From NCBI GenBank assembly GCA_022826665.1, contig JAJDUK010000010.1:1-36107 (forward strand): 36,107 nt of DNA. Reading direction: 5' to 3'. This document shows positions 23,191 through 31,651 of the stretch, piece after piece (within the stretch, counting starts at the first letter, position 1; each line of letters opens with the position of its first letter). Made by a program: the position numbers and the translations under genes. The notes under the pieces were generated by a model. That model had not been told where the DNA came from. It made no database searches and was given only the letters and a program-made list of their open reading frames with translations. This DNA comes from Alphaproteobacteria bacterium (GTDB taxonomy: Bacteria; Pseudomonadota; Alphaproteobacteria; UBA828).

Positions 23191-23666
23191 CAGACGTTCC
23201 TCATGGCGTCGCGGTCGAAGCGGGGCTCCGCGCCGGTCACCGCCGCAGCGGAGCGCCGGGGCGCCCTGGCGCCGGCGTCGTTCACCAGGTAGGACTTGCC
23301 GTTCTGGATCCCGGTCAGCCTGGAGCGGGCCTTCATGGCCCGGTTCTTCGGCTCCTCCAGGCTCTGGTCGTCGTAGAGCCGGTGGCGCGCCAGGTCGGAC
23401 GCGATCATGACCAGCAGCGGCCAGGTGCCGGCGGGCAGCGGCAGGTCGTAGGCGACGGCGATCTTGCCGTCGATCTCCGCGTCGGCGTCCGCCAGCGCCG
23501 CCGCCATCCTGGGGTCGCCGGGCTGGGGATCCAGCACCGTGCCGTCGCCGTCGACGAAGCGCCCCTCGGCGTCGATATCCTCGGCGCCCTCCGGCAGCGG
23601 GGCGAGCATGCGGATCTCGCCCGCGCCGAAGCGCCGCTCGAGGTCGAGGCGACGGGCGTAGGTCAC
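23190..23666 (-). CDS. Mu gp36-like head-tail connector protein (DUF1320)
   Basis: 158 residues, GTG start (V TYARRLDLERRFGAGEI). Family blocks are LERRFGAGEI, AALADADAEIDGKIAVAYDLPLP and LVMIASDLARHRLYDD; these are the DUF1320 pattern of a helical head-tail adaptor. A 35-base gap separates it from the 603-residue orphan upstream, the largest gap inside the late operon apart from the one in front of the sheath region. Confidence 0.9.
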   Translation of the reverse strand: MTYARRLDLERRFGAGEIRMLAPLPEGAEDIDAEGRFVDGDGTVLDPQPGDPRMAAALADADAEIDGKIAVAYDLPLPAGTWPLLVMIASDLARHRLYDDQSLEEPKNRAMKARSRLTGIQNGKSYLVNDAGARAPRRSAAAVTGAEPRFDRDAMRNV

Positions 23667-23702
23667 TAGCAGCGCTCCTGCGCCAGCCGCGCGACCTCGG
23701 CC

Positions 23703-25514
23703 CTATATGTTGCCGTACTCGGCACGGATTTCCTCCCACGTCTTGAGGAACGGCCCCTCGCGGCGGCAGCCGTTCCAGTCGTGGGAATGCTTCACCCGGC
23801 ATGGCCCATTGAGGGCGTTCTGCTGATACAGGCGAGGCTTCGGCTCGGTGCCGCCAAAGTCCGACGCCAGATACAGGATAGCCTCCTCGTACTCGCCATC
23901 GCCGATGCAGATGTACTGGCCGCTGGCGATGCTGCCCTGCCTGATCCAGCCGAACCAGACATAGCCTTTCGGCGGCACCTGCGCCTTGGCCTTTGCCTTG
24001 GCGAGGGCGGCCACCGCGTGCCAGTCACCTGCCGCCACAGCGGCGGCGATGTCTTCGGGCGTCGGCGCATCCTTGGCTGCCTCCTCCAGGATTTTCTGCG
24101 TCCGTGCCGCGAGGGCAGCGTTGTCGCCGGGGATCGCTTCCCGCAACGCCTTCTGCTGCGCGACCTGGGCGTCGGCCGCCTTGGCGGCCTCTGACTTGTA
24201 CTCTCGGATGGAGCCGTCGGCCTGTATTTGGCCGAACCTGCCGTCCATCCAGTTGAGGAACTGATCGTACTGGCTTTTGAGGTCGCTGCCGTCCTCCCCG
24301 GCCTCCACCATCTCGATCATCTTGCCGAACACGTCGTGCTTCACGACGGGGTGGTAGGCACCATTGTTCACCCTGGCCCACTCCCGCTCGACCTGGAGAT
24401 ATTCGATGAAGCCGTCCTTGTGCTCGGGCGGGATTTCCAGGACGGGCTGAGTCACCGTGGCCGGGCTGAGCACGTCGAGCGTGTTGGTGTCGGGATTGTA
24501 CTTCCGAACCTCGACATCGGGGCGCTCGTTGATGACCTTGAGCGCCTTCTCAAGCTGAGCCTCGGCGTCCTGCGCGCCGCAGGACAGGGAGGAGTCCGCG
24601 GCTGCGTCCGAAGGTGCGGGCACACCCGCCGCCCCGGAACTCTGCTGTGCTTCGAGCCGCTCCAGCGCTTCGCGGACCGGCTTCCAGCCGCTCCAGATCT
24701 TCTCGCTCTCCCGCGCCTCGGCGGCGGTGTAAGGCTTCAGGCCGGCCTCCTGGCGCGCCCCGAAGGCGACCAGCACGCGCAGCCAGTTCTCACCGTGGCC
24801 GCGATCGGCGCGATCCTTGTTGCTCTCGTAGTAGCCCGCGACCCGCTTGATCAGGCCCTGCGGCACTGCGTTTGCACCCCCCAGCCGCTTCTCCACTTCC
24901 GCATCCGGGTCGAGCCTCTTGGTGATCGCCCACTGCCGGATGCCGTCCTCGTTGTCGTCCCAGCGCCCGATGGTCTCGCCTCGCTCGTTCAGGATGCGGC
25001 CGTCCACGTGGCTGCGGGTGGATCGAAGCCCGCCACCGCTGGCCCGGACGGCCCGCGCGTGCTCCGCCTTTTGCTCCGGCGTCATGCTCTCGAACGCCTC
25101 GCGGGCGGCCTTGTCCTCGTCCGTCATGCCCCGGATGGCGTCGATCTCATCCTGCGGAAGCCGGTCCCACAGAGCGGCGGTCTCGGCCTCGTACTCGTCC
25201 CACTTGTCAGCCGGCGCGTCTCCTGGCGGCTGTCCGTCGCGCCAGATCGGCTGATGCCAGCGGGTGATCGCCATGATGGGTTTGGCGGAGGGATGGCCCA
25301 GCTCCTCCAGCTTCTTCTGCAACTGGAGGTTCCAGTAGGCCATGAAGTCGCGGTCGCGCCCCGTCCATTCCGAGAGAATGACGTAGGAGTGCATCTGGTC
25401 GTACTTCCGATACTCCCGCTCCCACGGCGTCATGTCCGCCTGGCCGATGTACCGATCGGTCGAGGGCATGTCGCCCCGGCCCGGAATCTTCGGTTGCAGG
25501 TGCTTGATCGTCAT
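23703..25514 (-). CDS. Hypothetical phage protein, 603 aa, unrecognised
   Basis: No known domain is recognised. The N-terminal 120 residues are Trp/Tyr-rich (MTPWEREYRKYDQMHSYVI, FMAYWNLQLQKKLEELG, PIMAITRWHQPIW). The middle (about 120-480) is highly charged and helical, rich in Ala/Glu/Lys, with likely coiled-coil stretches (AEAQLEKALKVINE; AADAQVAQQKALREA). The last 100 residues are different: GYVWFGWIRQGSIASGQYICIGDGEYEEAILYLASD and two Cys (GPCRVKHSHDWNGCR) form a compact C-terminal domain. It is one of the largest proteins of the phage and sits where none exists in Mu. It could be an internal head protein, an ejected protein or a cargo gene co-transcribed with late genes. Its base composition is less GC-rich than its neighbours. 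Confidence 0.72.
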   Translation of the reverse strand: MTIKHLQPKIPGRGDMPSTDRYIGQADMTPWEREYRKYDQMHSYVILSEWTGRDRDFMAYWNLQLQKKLEELGHPSAKPIMAITRWHQPIWRDGQPPGDAPADKWDEYEAETAALWDRLPQDEIDAIRGMTDEDKAAREAFESMTPEQKAEHARAVRASGGGLRSTRSHVDGRILNERGETIGRWDDNEDGIRQWAITKRLDPDAEVEKRLGGANAVPQGLIKRVAGYYESNKDRADRGHGENWLRVLVAFGARQEAGLKPYTAAEARESEKIWSGWKPVREALERLEAQQSSGAAGVPAPSDAAADSSLSCGAQDAEAQLEKALKVINERPDVEVRKYNPDTNTLDVLSPATVTQPVLEIPPEHKDGFIEYLQVEREWARVNNGAYHPVVKHDVFGKMIEMVEAGEDGSDLKSQYDQFLNWMDGRFGQIQADGSIREYKSEAAKAADAQVAQQKALREAIPGDNAALAARTQKILEEAAKDAPTPEDIAAAVAAGDWHAVAALAKAKAKAQVPPKGYVWFGWIRQGSIASGQYICIGDGEYEEAILYLASDFGGTEPKPRLYQQNALNGPCRVKHSHDWNGCRREGPFLKTWEEIRAEYGNI

Positions 25515-25523
25515 GGTCAGTCC

Positions 25524-26372
25524 TCACTTCTTGGCCTGAAGCGTCAGGCTCCAGGCCACCTTGAGATCCCGCGCGTAGAGCAGCACCGTGCCGCTGCTGA
25601 CGACCTCATAGCGCCGCGGCTTGGCATCGGCGCTCTCGAGGACGATCGTGCGACCCGGCAGACCGTTCCGCACGCTGACCACGAGGTCGCCCGGCGCGGG
25701 GTTGCCCGTCACCGGCTCGATCCGCACGCCGGCGTCCCGGATCGCGCAGTCGCTGAGCTCGAGACGATCGCCGCCGGCGACGCCCGGCGCGTAGGTCCGG
25801 GTCTGCGGCGTCGCGCCCTCGACCGTGCCCTCCGTGATCTTGATCTGGCCGAAGGCCTTGAGCGTCACGAACTTCCCGACGGTGGCCAGGATCCGCTCGG
25901 CGATCGCCGTGGCCGCGGCGCCGCGCGTCTCCGCCTCCTCGCGGGTCTCCGTCTCCGCGCTGAACGGCGGGCCGAGCAGGGTCTTCGCGTCGTCGTCGTC
26001 GAGCGCGAGGACGGCGGCCACGACGCGGTCGCGGTCGCAGATGGAGATGACGGGCCAGTGGTTGTCGTGCCACTTTCCCGCCTCGATAAAGGTCGTCCCG
26101 ATGAAGCTCCATGCCCGCGACGCCGCCACCATGATCGGCTTGGAGTCATCGAGCCCGAGCGCCAGGGTCGCGGCCGCGTTGATGATCCGGTGATCCCAGG
26201 TGCTGTGATCGAGGGCGGTCGCATATACGTCGAACTCGGCGCCGGTGGCGCGCAGGTGCTCGACGAGCACGTAGCGCGCCAGGGCGTCGCGCCCGTCGTC
26301 GTAGGCTGAGCTGTGGGTGCCGCTGTGCGTGTCGACGTGCGGATCCGTGTGCTTGGTTTCGGACAACTCCAT
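25524..26372 (-). CDS. Hypothetical phage protein, 282 aa, unrecognised
   Basis: Starts MELSETKHTDPHVDTHSGTHS, an His/Thr/Asp-rich segment, then a helical part (ALARYVLVEHLRATGAEFDVY; IINAAATLALGLDDSK) and a beta-rich C-terminal half with regular strands (LELSDCAIRDAGVRIEPVTG, GDLVVSVRNGLPGRTIVLE). No motif of a known enzyme is seen. The beta half could be a decoration or fibre-like domain. It sits six bases after the cement-like gene and ten before the 603-residue gene, within the late operon. Confidence 0.65.
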   Translation of the reverse strand: MELSETKHTDPHVDTHSGTHSSAYDDGRDALARYVLVEHLRATGAEFDVYATALDHSTWDHRIINAAATLALGLDDSKPIMVAASRAWSFIGTTFIEAGKWHDNHWPVISICDRDRVVAAVLALDDDDAKTLLGPPFSAETETREEAETRGAAATAIAERILATVGKFVTLKAFGQIKITEGTVEGATPQTRTYAPGVAGGDRLELSDCAIRDAGVRIEPVTGNPAPGDLVVSVRNGLPGRTIVLESADAKPRRYEVVSSGTVLLYARDLKVAWSLTLQAKK

Positions 26373-26377
26373 CCCCT

Positions 26378-26734
26378 CTATCGATAGCCCCAGACGACCA
26401 GGACCCGGTCGTCGGTGCGTTTTGCGTCGGCGAACACCACGCCGATCGGGAGCGGCGCCCCCCTCGTGGCATCCCTCTCCGCGGTGACGAACTTGATGCC
26501 CGTCTCCGTGACGTCCGCGAGCTCGCCGGCCTTGTGGACCTTCGAGTCGTTCGGCACCGACACCAGCGCGGCCTCGATGCAGAACTCGCCAACCGCGTCC
26601 TTCTTCACGTCGTGCAGCCAGAAGCCGGCGGCGAGGCCGCAGATCCCGATGTCGCCGGCGGCCGCGTCGGCCTTGGCGGCCGGGCGGATGGTCCGGACCG
26701 GCCCGCGCAGGATGGTGATCTTCTCGCCGGCCAT
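26378..26734 (-). CDS. DUF2190-like capsid cement protein (second decoration-like gene)
   Basis: 118 residues. AAGDIGICGLAAGFWLHDVKKDAVGEFCIEAALVSVPN, HKAGELADVTETGIKFVTAERD and LPIGVVFADAKRTDDRVLVVWGY (family patterns) have the layout of DUF2190 cement proteins: a 'property, value, strand' beta fold ending in a 'xGVvxxa...vxVxl' block. Assignment rests on pattern only. If right, the phage has two such genes (the other at 31652-32116). The start overlaps the upstream stop by one base (TGATG). Confidence 0.5.
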   Translation of the reverse strand: MAGEKITILRGPVRTIRPAAKADAAAGDIGICGLAAGFWLHDVKKDAVGEFCIEAALVSVPNDSKVHKAGELADVTETGIKFVTAERDATRGAPLPIGVVFADAKRTDDRVLVVWGYR

Positions 26735-27543
26735 CAGGCGATCTCCTCGACCGCGAGCACCGACGCGCGCATGGGCCAGGTCGCGACCGACTGGCCGTCC
26801 GGGTAGCTCACGGTGAACTGCGAGCCGGCCGCCCAGCCGCCGGTATCGGCGTCGGTGGCATAGCTGATCAGCCCGGTCAGCAGCGCGGTCGCGCGCCACA
26901 CGGTGGTGCTGCGGTCCGCCGCGCCGTACCAGGTCTTCACGCCCAGCGTCTCGAGCTCGCGGATGTAGCCGAAGCCTGCGCGCGCGCCGGAGTCGGGACC
27001 GTGGAGGGCCTCGCGCCAGGCGGTCTTCGCGTTCGCGAGGTCGGTGGCGTCCGGAGTCTCCTGCGCCAGCAGCGCCCGGTACGCCTCGGCCGTGGCGACG
27101 CAGCGCCGCGTCCACGGGATCATCCAGCCGTGCAGCAGGTCCTCGACCCAGGAGTGGCCCGCGACCTCGCGGCGGTCGGTGCGCTCCCACACCAGCAGCT
27201 CCTGCAGATCGAGGTCGGCCTGCGCGTAGATGTTCTGGAAGCGCCGCAGGTCGAGATTGAACTGGTGCTTCGCAGCACCCGTCTCGGAGCGCGGCCGCGT
27301 GCGCTGAACGCGCTTGGCGGCGCTCTCGGTGGTGAGATACCAGCCCGGCTCGACGAGCGGATCCCACCCCGCTGCAGCGTCGTCGATGGTGGCGACGCGG
27401 TTGCGCGCGACCGTGTAGACGGTGTGGTCGAGGCCGCCCGCGTGCAGCGCCGCGACGCTCACGCCCACGCCCCGGATGAGTCCGTGGTCCGGCAGGTCGT
27501 GCTCGCCGTCGAGGTAGTCGATCGCGAGATAGCGGGCGGTCAT
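26734..27543 (-). CDS. Hypothetical phage protein, 269 aa, unrecognised
   Basis: MTARYLAIDYLDGEHDLPDHG opens a beta-rich N-terminal domain of about 80 residues, followed by a helical, Trp/Arg-rich middle (FNLDLRRFQNIYAQADLDLQELLVWERTD; WVEDLLHGWMIPWTRR) and a C-terminal beta part (STTVWRATALLTGLIS, SQFTVSYPDGQSV). No motif is recognised. ATGA overlap with the upstream gene shows coupling to it, so the two products are probably used together. Confidence 0.65.
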   Translation of the reverse strand: MTARYLAIDYLDGEHDLPDHGLIRGVGVSVAALHAGGLDHTVYTVARNRVATIDDAAAGWDPLVEPGWYLTTESAAKRVQRTRPRSETGAAKHQFNLDLRRFQNIYAQADLDLQELLVWERTDRREVAGHSWVEDLLHGWMIPWTRRCVATAEAYRALLAQETPDATDLANAKTAWREALHGPDSGARAGFGYIRELETLGVKTWYGAADRSTTVWRATALLTGLISYATDADTGGWAAGSQFTVSYPDGQSVATWPMRASVLAVEEIA

Positions 27544-28898
27544 CGCAGCAGATACCCGGTCAGCCGGCCGTGGAGATTGGCGTTGCGCCGGCTCCAGACC
27601 CGCACCTGGTTGAAAGTCGCGAGCCGGCGCGTGCCGTCCGCCTCGCCGGTGTTCTCGAGGCGGAGGAAGCAGGCCATCTCGTCGTCGGTGCCGGTGGCGA
27701 TCGCGGTCCCGATCATGCGGACGTACGACGCGAAGTCCGTTCGGAAGTTGACCCGCGCGGTCACTCCGGCCTGCCAGGCGGGAGTGCCGGCGCTCGGCGC
27801 GACCGCGCGGATGAGCGGCGTCGGGATGTCGAGCCAGGTGCGCGCCCCGTCGCGGGTGCCCTCGGTCCACTCCCAGACCAGCAGCAGGATCTGCGCGGCC
27901 GTGAGATTGAACGTGCGCCCGCCGAACGTGGGCAGCGCGAGGATGGCGGTGCCGTCGTCGGCGTCGCCGAACGTGCGGTCGAGGCACTGCACGTAGACGG
28001 TCTCCGCACCGCGCAGCCGGTGCGCGGCCCAGGTCCCGTCGCCCTGACGGTAGCGCACCCACTCGTCGGTGGCCGTCGCCGGCGGCACGTGCCAGGGGCC
28101 GGCCTCCGCTGCGGCGTACATCGTGGAGAAGCCGTCGTCGCCGAGCTGGTAGACCCAGTCGGTCGGGGCGCGCCACCGCGACTGATCGAAGTTGTAGAGC
28201 GCGGTGCCCGTCGCGATGACCTCGTGCTCGCCGCCCGGAATGGTGATGGGGTCGTCGTAGCGCGACCAGGCGCCGAGGGCGCCCGTCACGTCCTCGCCGT
28301 CGTAGCCGACGGTCTCGGGGATCGTCCCGGCGGCCGCGACGCTCGCGGCCGCACGGTGCAGCGCGACCGAGTGCTGGGTCTCGACCGCCCGCAGATCCTG
28401 GACCCGCTGGCCGAGCATCCCCTCGCGCCAGCGCTCGTCATGGACCGTCACCTCGATCGCCGACGGCAGCGCCGCGTAGTCGCCGCCCGCGTCCTGGACG
28501 AGCGCGCGGTCCGCCTCGTTGATCCCGACCCGGCACGCCTCGGTGCCGTCGGCGCTCCGCGCCAGCACGTAGTGCGTGAGCGCGGTCTCGCTATCGGAGT
28601 CCGTGCGCTCGAGATCGCGCACCGCGCCCGCCACGCACCGCAGCTCGTGCAGCGTGCCGTCGTCCGTCCACGAGACGCGGATGGTGTCGGTGAGCGTCTT
28701 GACGGCGCGATCGCCGGCGATCTGCAGGTTCGCGAAGCTCGATGTGATCTGCCCGAGCGTGCGCCGCGTCGGCGTCGCGCCGAGCAGCAGAGACTGCTCC
28801 TCGGCGGGCACCCCGCCGGTGTGCTCGGCGAAGGCGTAGCGCTTGGCGGTCCCGGCCAGCGGATTGGGGTCAGCCTCGAACAGGCGGCGGACGGACAT
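27540..28898 (-). CDS. Hypothetical phage protein, 452 aa, unrecognised
   Basis: A long beta-rich protein starting MSVRRLFEADPNPLAGTAKRY. Segments such as DTIRVSWTDDGTLHELRCVAGAVRD, GGDYAALPSAIEVTVHDERW and TFGDADDGTAILALPTFGGRTFNLT suggest repeated beta-sandwich domains; there is no recognisable catalytic motif. It ends RNANLHGRLTGYLLR. It overlaps the 269-residue gene (ATGA) and the 324-residue gene (one base). A structural, surface-exposed virion part is likely from the context only. Confidence 0.65.
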   Translation of the reverse strand: MSVRRLFEADPNPLAGTAKRYAFAEHTGGVPAEEQSLLLGATPTRRTLGQITSSFANLQIAGDRAVKTLTDTIRVSWTDDGTLHELRCVAGAVRDLERTDSDSETALTHYVLARSADGTEACRVGINEADRALVQDAGGDYAALPSAIEVTVHDERWREGMLGQRVQDLRAVETQHSVALHRAAASVAAAGTIPETVGYDGEDVTGALGAWSRYDDPITIPGGEHEVIATGTALYNFDQSRWRAPTDWVYQLGDDGFSTMYAAAEAGPWHVPPATATDEWVRYRQGDGTWAAHRLRGAETVYVQCLDRTFGDADDGTAILALPTFGGRTFNLTAAQILLLVWEWTEGTRDGARTWLDIPTPLIRAVAPSAGTPAWQAGVTARVNFRTDFASYVRMIGTAIATGTDDEMACFLRLENTGEADGTRRLATFNQVRVWSRRNANLHGRLTGYLLR

Positions 28899-29872
28899 CA
28901 GGCGGCCTCCACGACGCGCAGCAGCACGTCGATATCGCCCGCGTCCGCGGCGAGCTGCCCGGAGTGGTAGAGCCGGCGGGTGACGTCGGTAGCGGTCGCG
29001 AACGAGCCGACCCGGTTGTCGCCGGCGATCGAGATCAGGTCGAGCTCGTAGGCGAGCGGCAGGATGAAGTGCAGGTAGCGCCCGAGCGCGCTCGCGAACG
29101 ACATGGGCACGAGGCCGCGCCCGACGTAGGCGATCCGGGTGACCCGGTCGGCGGCGTCGGCGGGCAGCGTGGAGCGCGCCGCGCCGTCGCGCCAGCCGTA
29201 GACGTCGACGGCCCGGCCGGCCGCGTCGACGGAGCGCGTCAGCGGCGCGAGCTGGAGCGTCCAGTTGGCGCCGTCACCGGACACCAGCATCTGCGCGTCC
29301 TCGCCGGTCTGGAGCCGGTAGTAGGCGGCATGGGCGCGCGCGTCGTCAGGCGCCGCGTAGGCATGCCACGCAGCGGTGTCCAGCGGGTCCGCGTAATTCG
29401 GCTCTCCGTAGTCGGCCGCGCCGCTGGAGGGGTCCACCAGTATCCGCGCCCCGCCGGTCGAGACACCCGCGGGAGCGCGCAGGTAGACGGCGCTCACGCC
29501 GGGGCTCGCGATCGTGCCCGCTATCGAGAAGTCGGCGTCCGTGAACGTGCCGTCGCGGGACGGGTACATCCCCCACAGCGCGGCCAGGTCGTCGGCCGTG
29601 GCGGCGGCGAAGTCGCCGCGCGTCTCGGTGACGTGCCCGAGCCCGTCGAGCGTGGCCCGGTTCTCGTCGGCGAGCGCGCGCACCGCCGAGACGTCGCCGT
29701 CCGCGTCGTGGTAGGCGATTGCGCTGCCGGCCGCGTTGACCCTGGGATACTGCCCGGCGACCTTGCGCCGGGGCGTATCGGTCAGCCCGTCGAAGGTCGT
29801 CGCACCCCCGCCATCGCCGCCGCCCTCCGAGCTGGAGGAGCCGCTCCCCCCGCCACGCCGCCGCGCCGGCAT
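28898..29872 (-). CDS. Fibre-like phage protein, 324 aa
   Basis: The N-terminus is a Gly/Ser run (RRRGGGSGSSSSEGGGDGGG), then TTFDGLTDTPRRKVAGQYPRVNAAGSAIAYHD (family pattern), which matches the F-x-x-L-x-D-T-P...VN-x-x-G-x-x-x-x-x repeat of phage tail and head fibres. The centre has beta-rich blocks (DFSIAGTIASPGVSAVYLRAP) and the C-terminus is smaller and mixed. Together with the 452- and 269-residue genes it forms a coupled trio. A head fibre or a second fibre is the best guess; receptor binding is not shown. Confidence 0.55.
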   Translation of the reverse strand: MPARRRGGGSGSSSSEGGGDGGGATTFDGLTDTPRRKVAGQYPRVNAAGSAIAYHDADGDVSAVRALADENRATLDGLGHVTETRGDFAAATADDLAALWGMYPSRDGTFTDADFSIAGTIASPGVSAVYLRAPAGVSTGGARILVDPSSGAADYGEPNYADPLDTAAWHAYAAPDDARAHAAYYRLQTGEDAQMLVSGDGANWTLQLAPLTRSVDAAGRAVDVYGWRDGAARSTLPADAADRVTRIAYVGRGLVPMSFASALGRYLHFILPLAYELDLISIAGDNRVGSFATATDVTRRLYHSGQLAADAGDIDVLLRVVEAA

Positions 29873-29873
29873 G

Positions 29874-30179
29874 TCAGATCTCCGCCGAGACGATGCGGGA
29901 CGCGCCGTCGGCCTTCAGCCACCAGGACCAGCCCGCGCGAGCCTCGAACTCCAGCGGCTCCTCGGCCTGCGGGTTGTGGGTGGTGCCCTTCGGATCCGCG
30001 CGGTTGAAGTGCACCAGCGCGTCCTCGTCCGACGCCGGCGGGCCGGAGCCTTCGACGTCGAGCGCGCGGATGAGCGTGTCGGCCGGCCCGTGGAACTCGA
30101 CCACGTAGCTGTCGCCGTCGCTCATCGAGAGGCCCGCCTTCGCCTCCTGCCACTCGCCCGTGAGGTCCATGCCCGGCAT
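29874..30179 (-). CDS. Hypothetical phage protein, 101 aa
   Basis: MPGMDLTGEWQEAKAGLSMSDGDSYVVEFHGPADTLIRAL (pattern) and later GWSWWLKADGASRIVSAEI form a single beta-sandwich-like small domain with alternating hydrophobic strands and no Cys. It is not recognised. It lies between gp35 and the fibre-like gene. Its small size and strand pattern fit a capsid-associated accessory or a head-tail joining protein. Confidence 0.6.
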   Translation of the reverse strand: MPGMDLTGEWQEAKAGLSMSDGDSYVVEFHGPADTLIRALDVEGSGPPASDEDALVHFNRADPKGTTHNPQAEEPLEFEARAGWSWWLKADGASRIVSAEI

Positions 30180-30183
30180 GCGA

Positions 30184-30723
30184 TCAGCCCCCGGTCAGGC
30201 CCTTGCCGTCGTTCGCCAGGAACGACTCCCAGGCCTGGTCCCTCTGGTCGGCCGTGATGTCCACGCCGAGCGCCTTCTCGAGCGCCGTCACATGCGGCGC
30301 CCCCGAGGCGATCCAGGACGCCGGGTCCTTGCCCAGGACGAGCACGGCGATCGCCGCCTCGATCAGGTTATCGGGCGCGCTCTCGCCGTGCAGAGCGGCG
30401 CGCACGCCCTCGATCTCGGCCGCCTCGGCGGCAAAGGCCCGGACCTCCTCCGGCGTGGCGCGGCCGAGCGCCTTGAGGGCGGTCTCGAGCGCGGCCTGGA
30501 CGGTCGGGGTCGTGGGGATGGCCGAGGCCTCGGCCGCGACGGCAGCGTCGACGGCCGCCGCAGCGCCAGCGCCGTCGACGACGACCAGCAGCGGATCCGC
30601 CCGGAGCTGCGCGAGCTGGTCGTCGGTCCAGTGGCCGGCCTCGTAGGATACCGCTGCGGGCGTGTGCTCCACCCCGCAGCGCCAGCGCGACTCCTGCCGC
30701 GCCGAGATCGTGACCGCCGTCAT
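30184..30723 (-). CDS. Mu gp35-like protein with HI1506/FluMu N-terminal domain
   Basis: 179 residues. The first 45 residues (SRWRCGVEHTPAAVSYEAGHWTDDQLAQLRADPLLVV, family pattern) match the HI1506-type domain of Mu-like gp35: 'R-x-G-x-x-H...y-x-x-g-x-x-t-x-x-Q-l-x-x-L-x-x-d-P-x-l-x-V'. The C-terminal 130 residues are an Ala-rich helical extension (AAAVDAAVAAEASA; LEKALGVDITADQRDQAW). The position directly after the major head gene is as in Mu. The start overlaps the gpT stop by one base. Confidence 0.87.
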   Translation of the reverse strand: MTAVTISARQESRWRCGVEHTPAAVSYEAGHWTDDQLAQLRADPLLVVVDGAGAAAAVDAAVAAEASAIPTTPTVQAALETALKALGRATPEEVRAFAAEAAEIEGVRAALHGESAPDNLIEAAIAVLVLGKDPASWIASGAPHVTALEKALGVDITADQRDQAWESFLANDGKGLTGG

Positions 30724-31637
30724 CACGCGAGCCACGGCACGACGACCAGCTCGGCCGTCCCGCGATAGACGTTGGTGGCGCCGGCGGCGTTGCGCTCGGC
30801 GTTCAGGATCTCCAGCCCCTGCTTCTCCAGGGCGGGCGGCACGACCAGGTGCGTCGGCATGATGCCGAGCGGGCGGCCGTAATCGCCCTTCATGCCCAGC
30901 ATCGCCGTGCGCGCCCGCTGGTAGGCCGCGGCATTCAGCGCCTTCTTCGAGCCGTAGCTCCTCTGCCAGAGCCCGAAGCCGACGTTGTCGCGGCAGTGGA
31001 CGCCGTAGACGAACTCGCGCCGCATGAAGACGTTCTCGTCCTCCTCGCGGTCCATGCGCACCAGGTTGTCGGCGCGCTTGCGCTGCTGGAAGACGATCGG
31101 CTTCATCGTCCCGCGCAGGTCGAGCAGGAACCAGGTGCCGCCGGCGACGTCTGCGCCGGTCGCGTCCACGTTCGACACCGTGGTCGTGCCGCCGTCGGCG
31201 TCGAGCACCGGGTGGTCCGTGTCGAAGAAGAACTGCCCGTCGTAGCAGGCCGTCGCGAACCCCGCCTTCAGCAGCGGCCAGACCAGCTCGTCGGCATGGG
31301 CCATCACGGCCTCGCCCAGCGCCTCGAACATGGTCGAGTAGACGCCGTACTGGTCGTCCTCGATCTGGTTCCGGTCGACCGAGATCGTGTCCTCGTAGTC
31401 CTTGTTGCGGATCGCGAAGCCGTGCTGGCGCAGGTTCTCCACCACGCGCTCGCCGACCCACTCCTTCATGCCCGGAATCTTCCCGAGCCAGGGGTACACC
31501 TCCTCGGAGGTGCTCGACGGCACCGTCATCGCGACGATGCCGTACTGGCTGTTCGCCTGCATGCCGATCAGGCCCTGCCGGAAGGCCGCGTTGTAGGCCG
31601 CGAACAGCGTGTTGAGGTTGGTTCGGTTGATGATCAT
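30723..31637 (-). CDS. Major head (capsid) protein, Mu gpT family
   Basis: 304 residues from ATG 31637, GGAGG nine bases upstream. Diagnostic blocks are TNLNTLFAAYNAAFRQGL, EVYPWLGKIPGMKEWVGERVVENLRQHGFAIRNKDYEDTISVDRNQIEDD, and DGQFFFDTDHPVLD, all typical of the Mu gpT HK97-fold subunit. The length is that of Mu gpT. No N-terminal delta domain is fused; scaffold is provided by the upstream protease gene. Frame intact. Confidence 0.95.
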   Translation of the reverse strand: MIINRTNLNTLFAAYNAAFRQGLIGMQANSQYGIVAMTVPSSTSEEVYPWLGKIPGMKEWVGERVVENLRQHGFAIRNKDYEDTISVDRNQIEDDQYGVYSTMFEALGEAVMAHADELVWPLLKAGFATACYDGQFFFDTDHPVLDADGGTTTVSNVDATGADVAGGTWFLLDLRGTMKPIVFQQRKRADNLVRMDREEDENVFMRREFVYGVHCRDNVGFGLWQRSYGSKKALNAAAYQRARTAMLGMKGDYGRPLGIMPTHLVVPPALEKQGLEILNAERNAAGATNVYRGTAELVVVPWLA

Positions 31638-31651
31638 GGAAGCGGCCTCCG

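Noticed and set aside
24228-26309. Long plus-strand open frame of 693 codons opposite the 603- and 282-residue genes
   Set aside because: It is the mirror of GC-rich coding DNA on the minus strand; its composition (many Val, Leu, Arg, His, Gly) shows no fold pattern, and the minus-strand genes fit the operon spacing.
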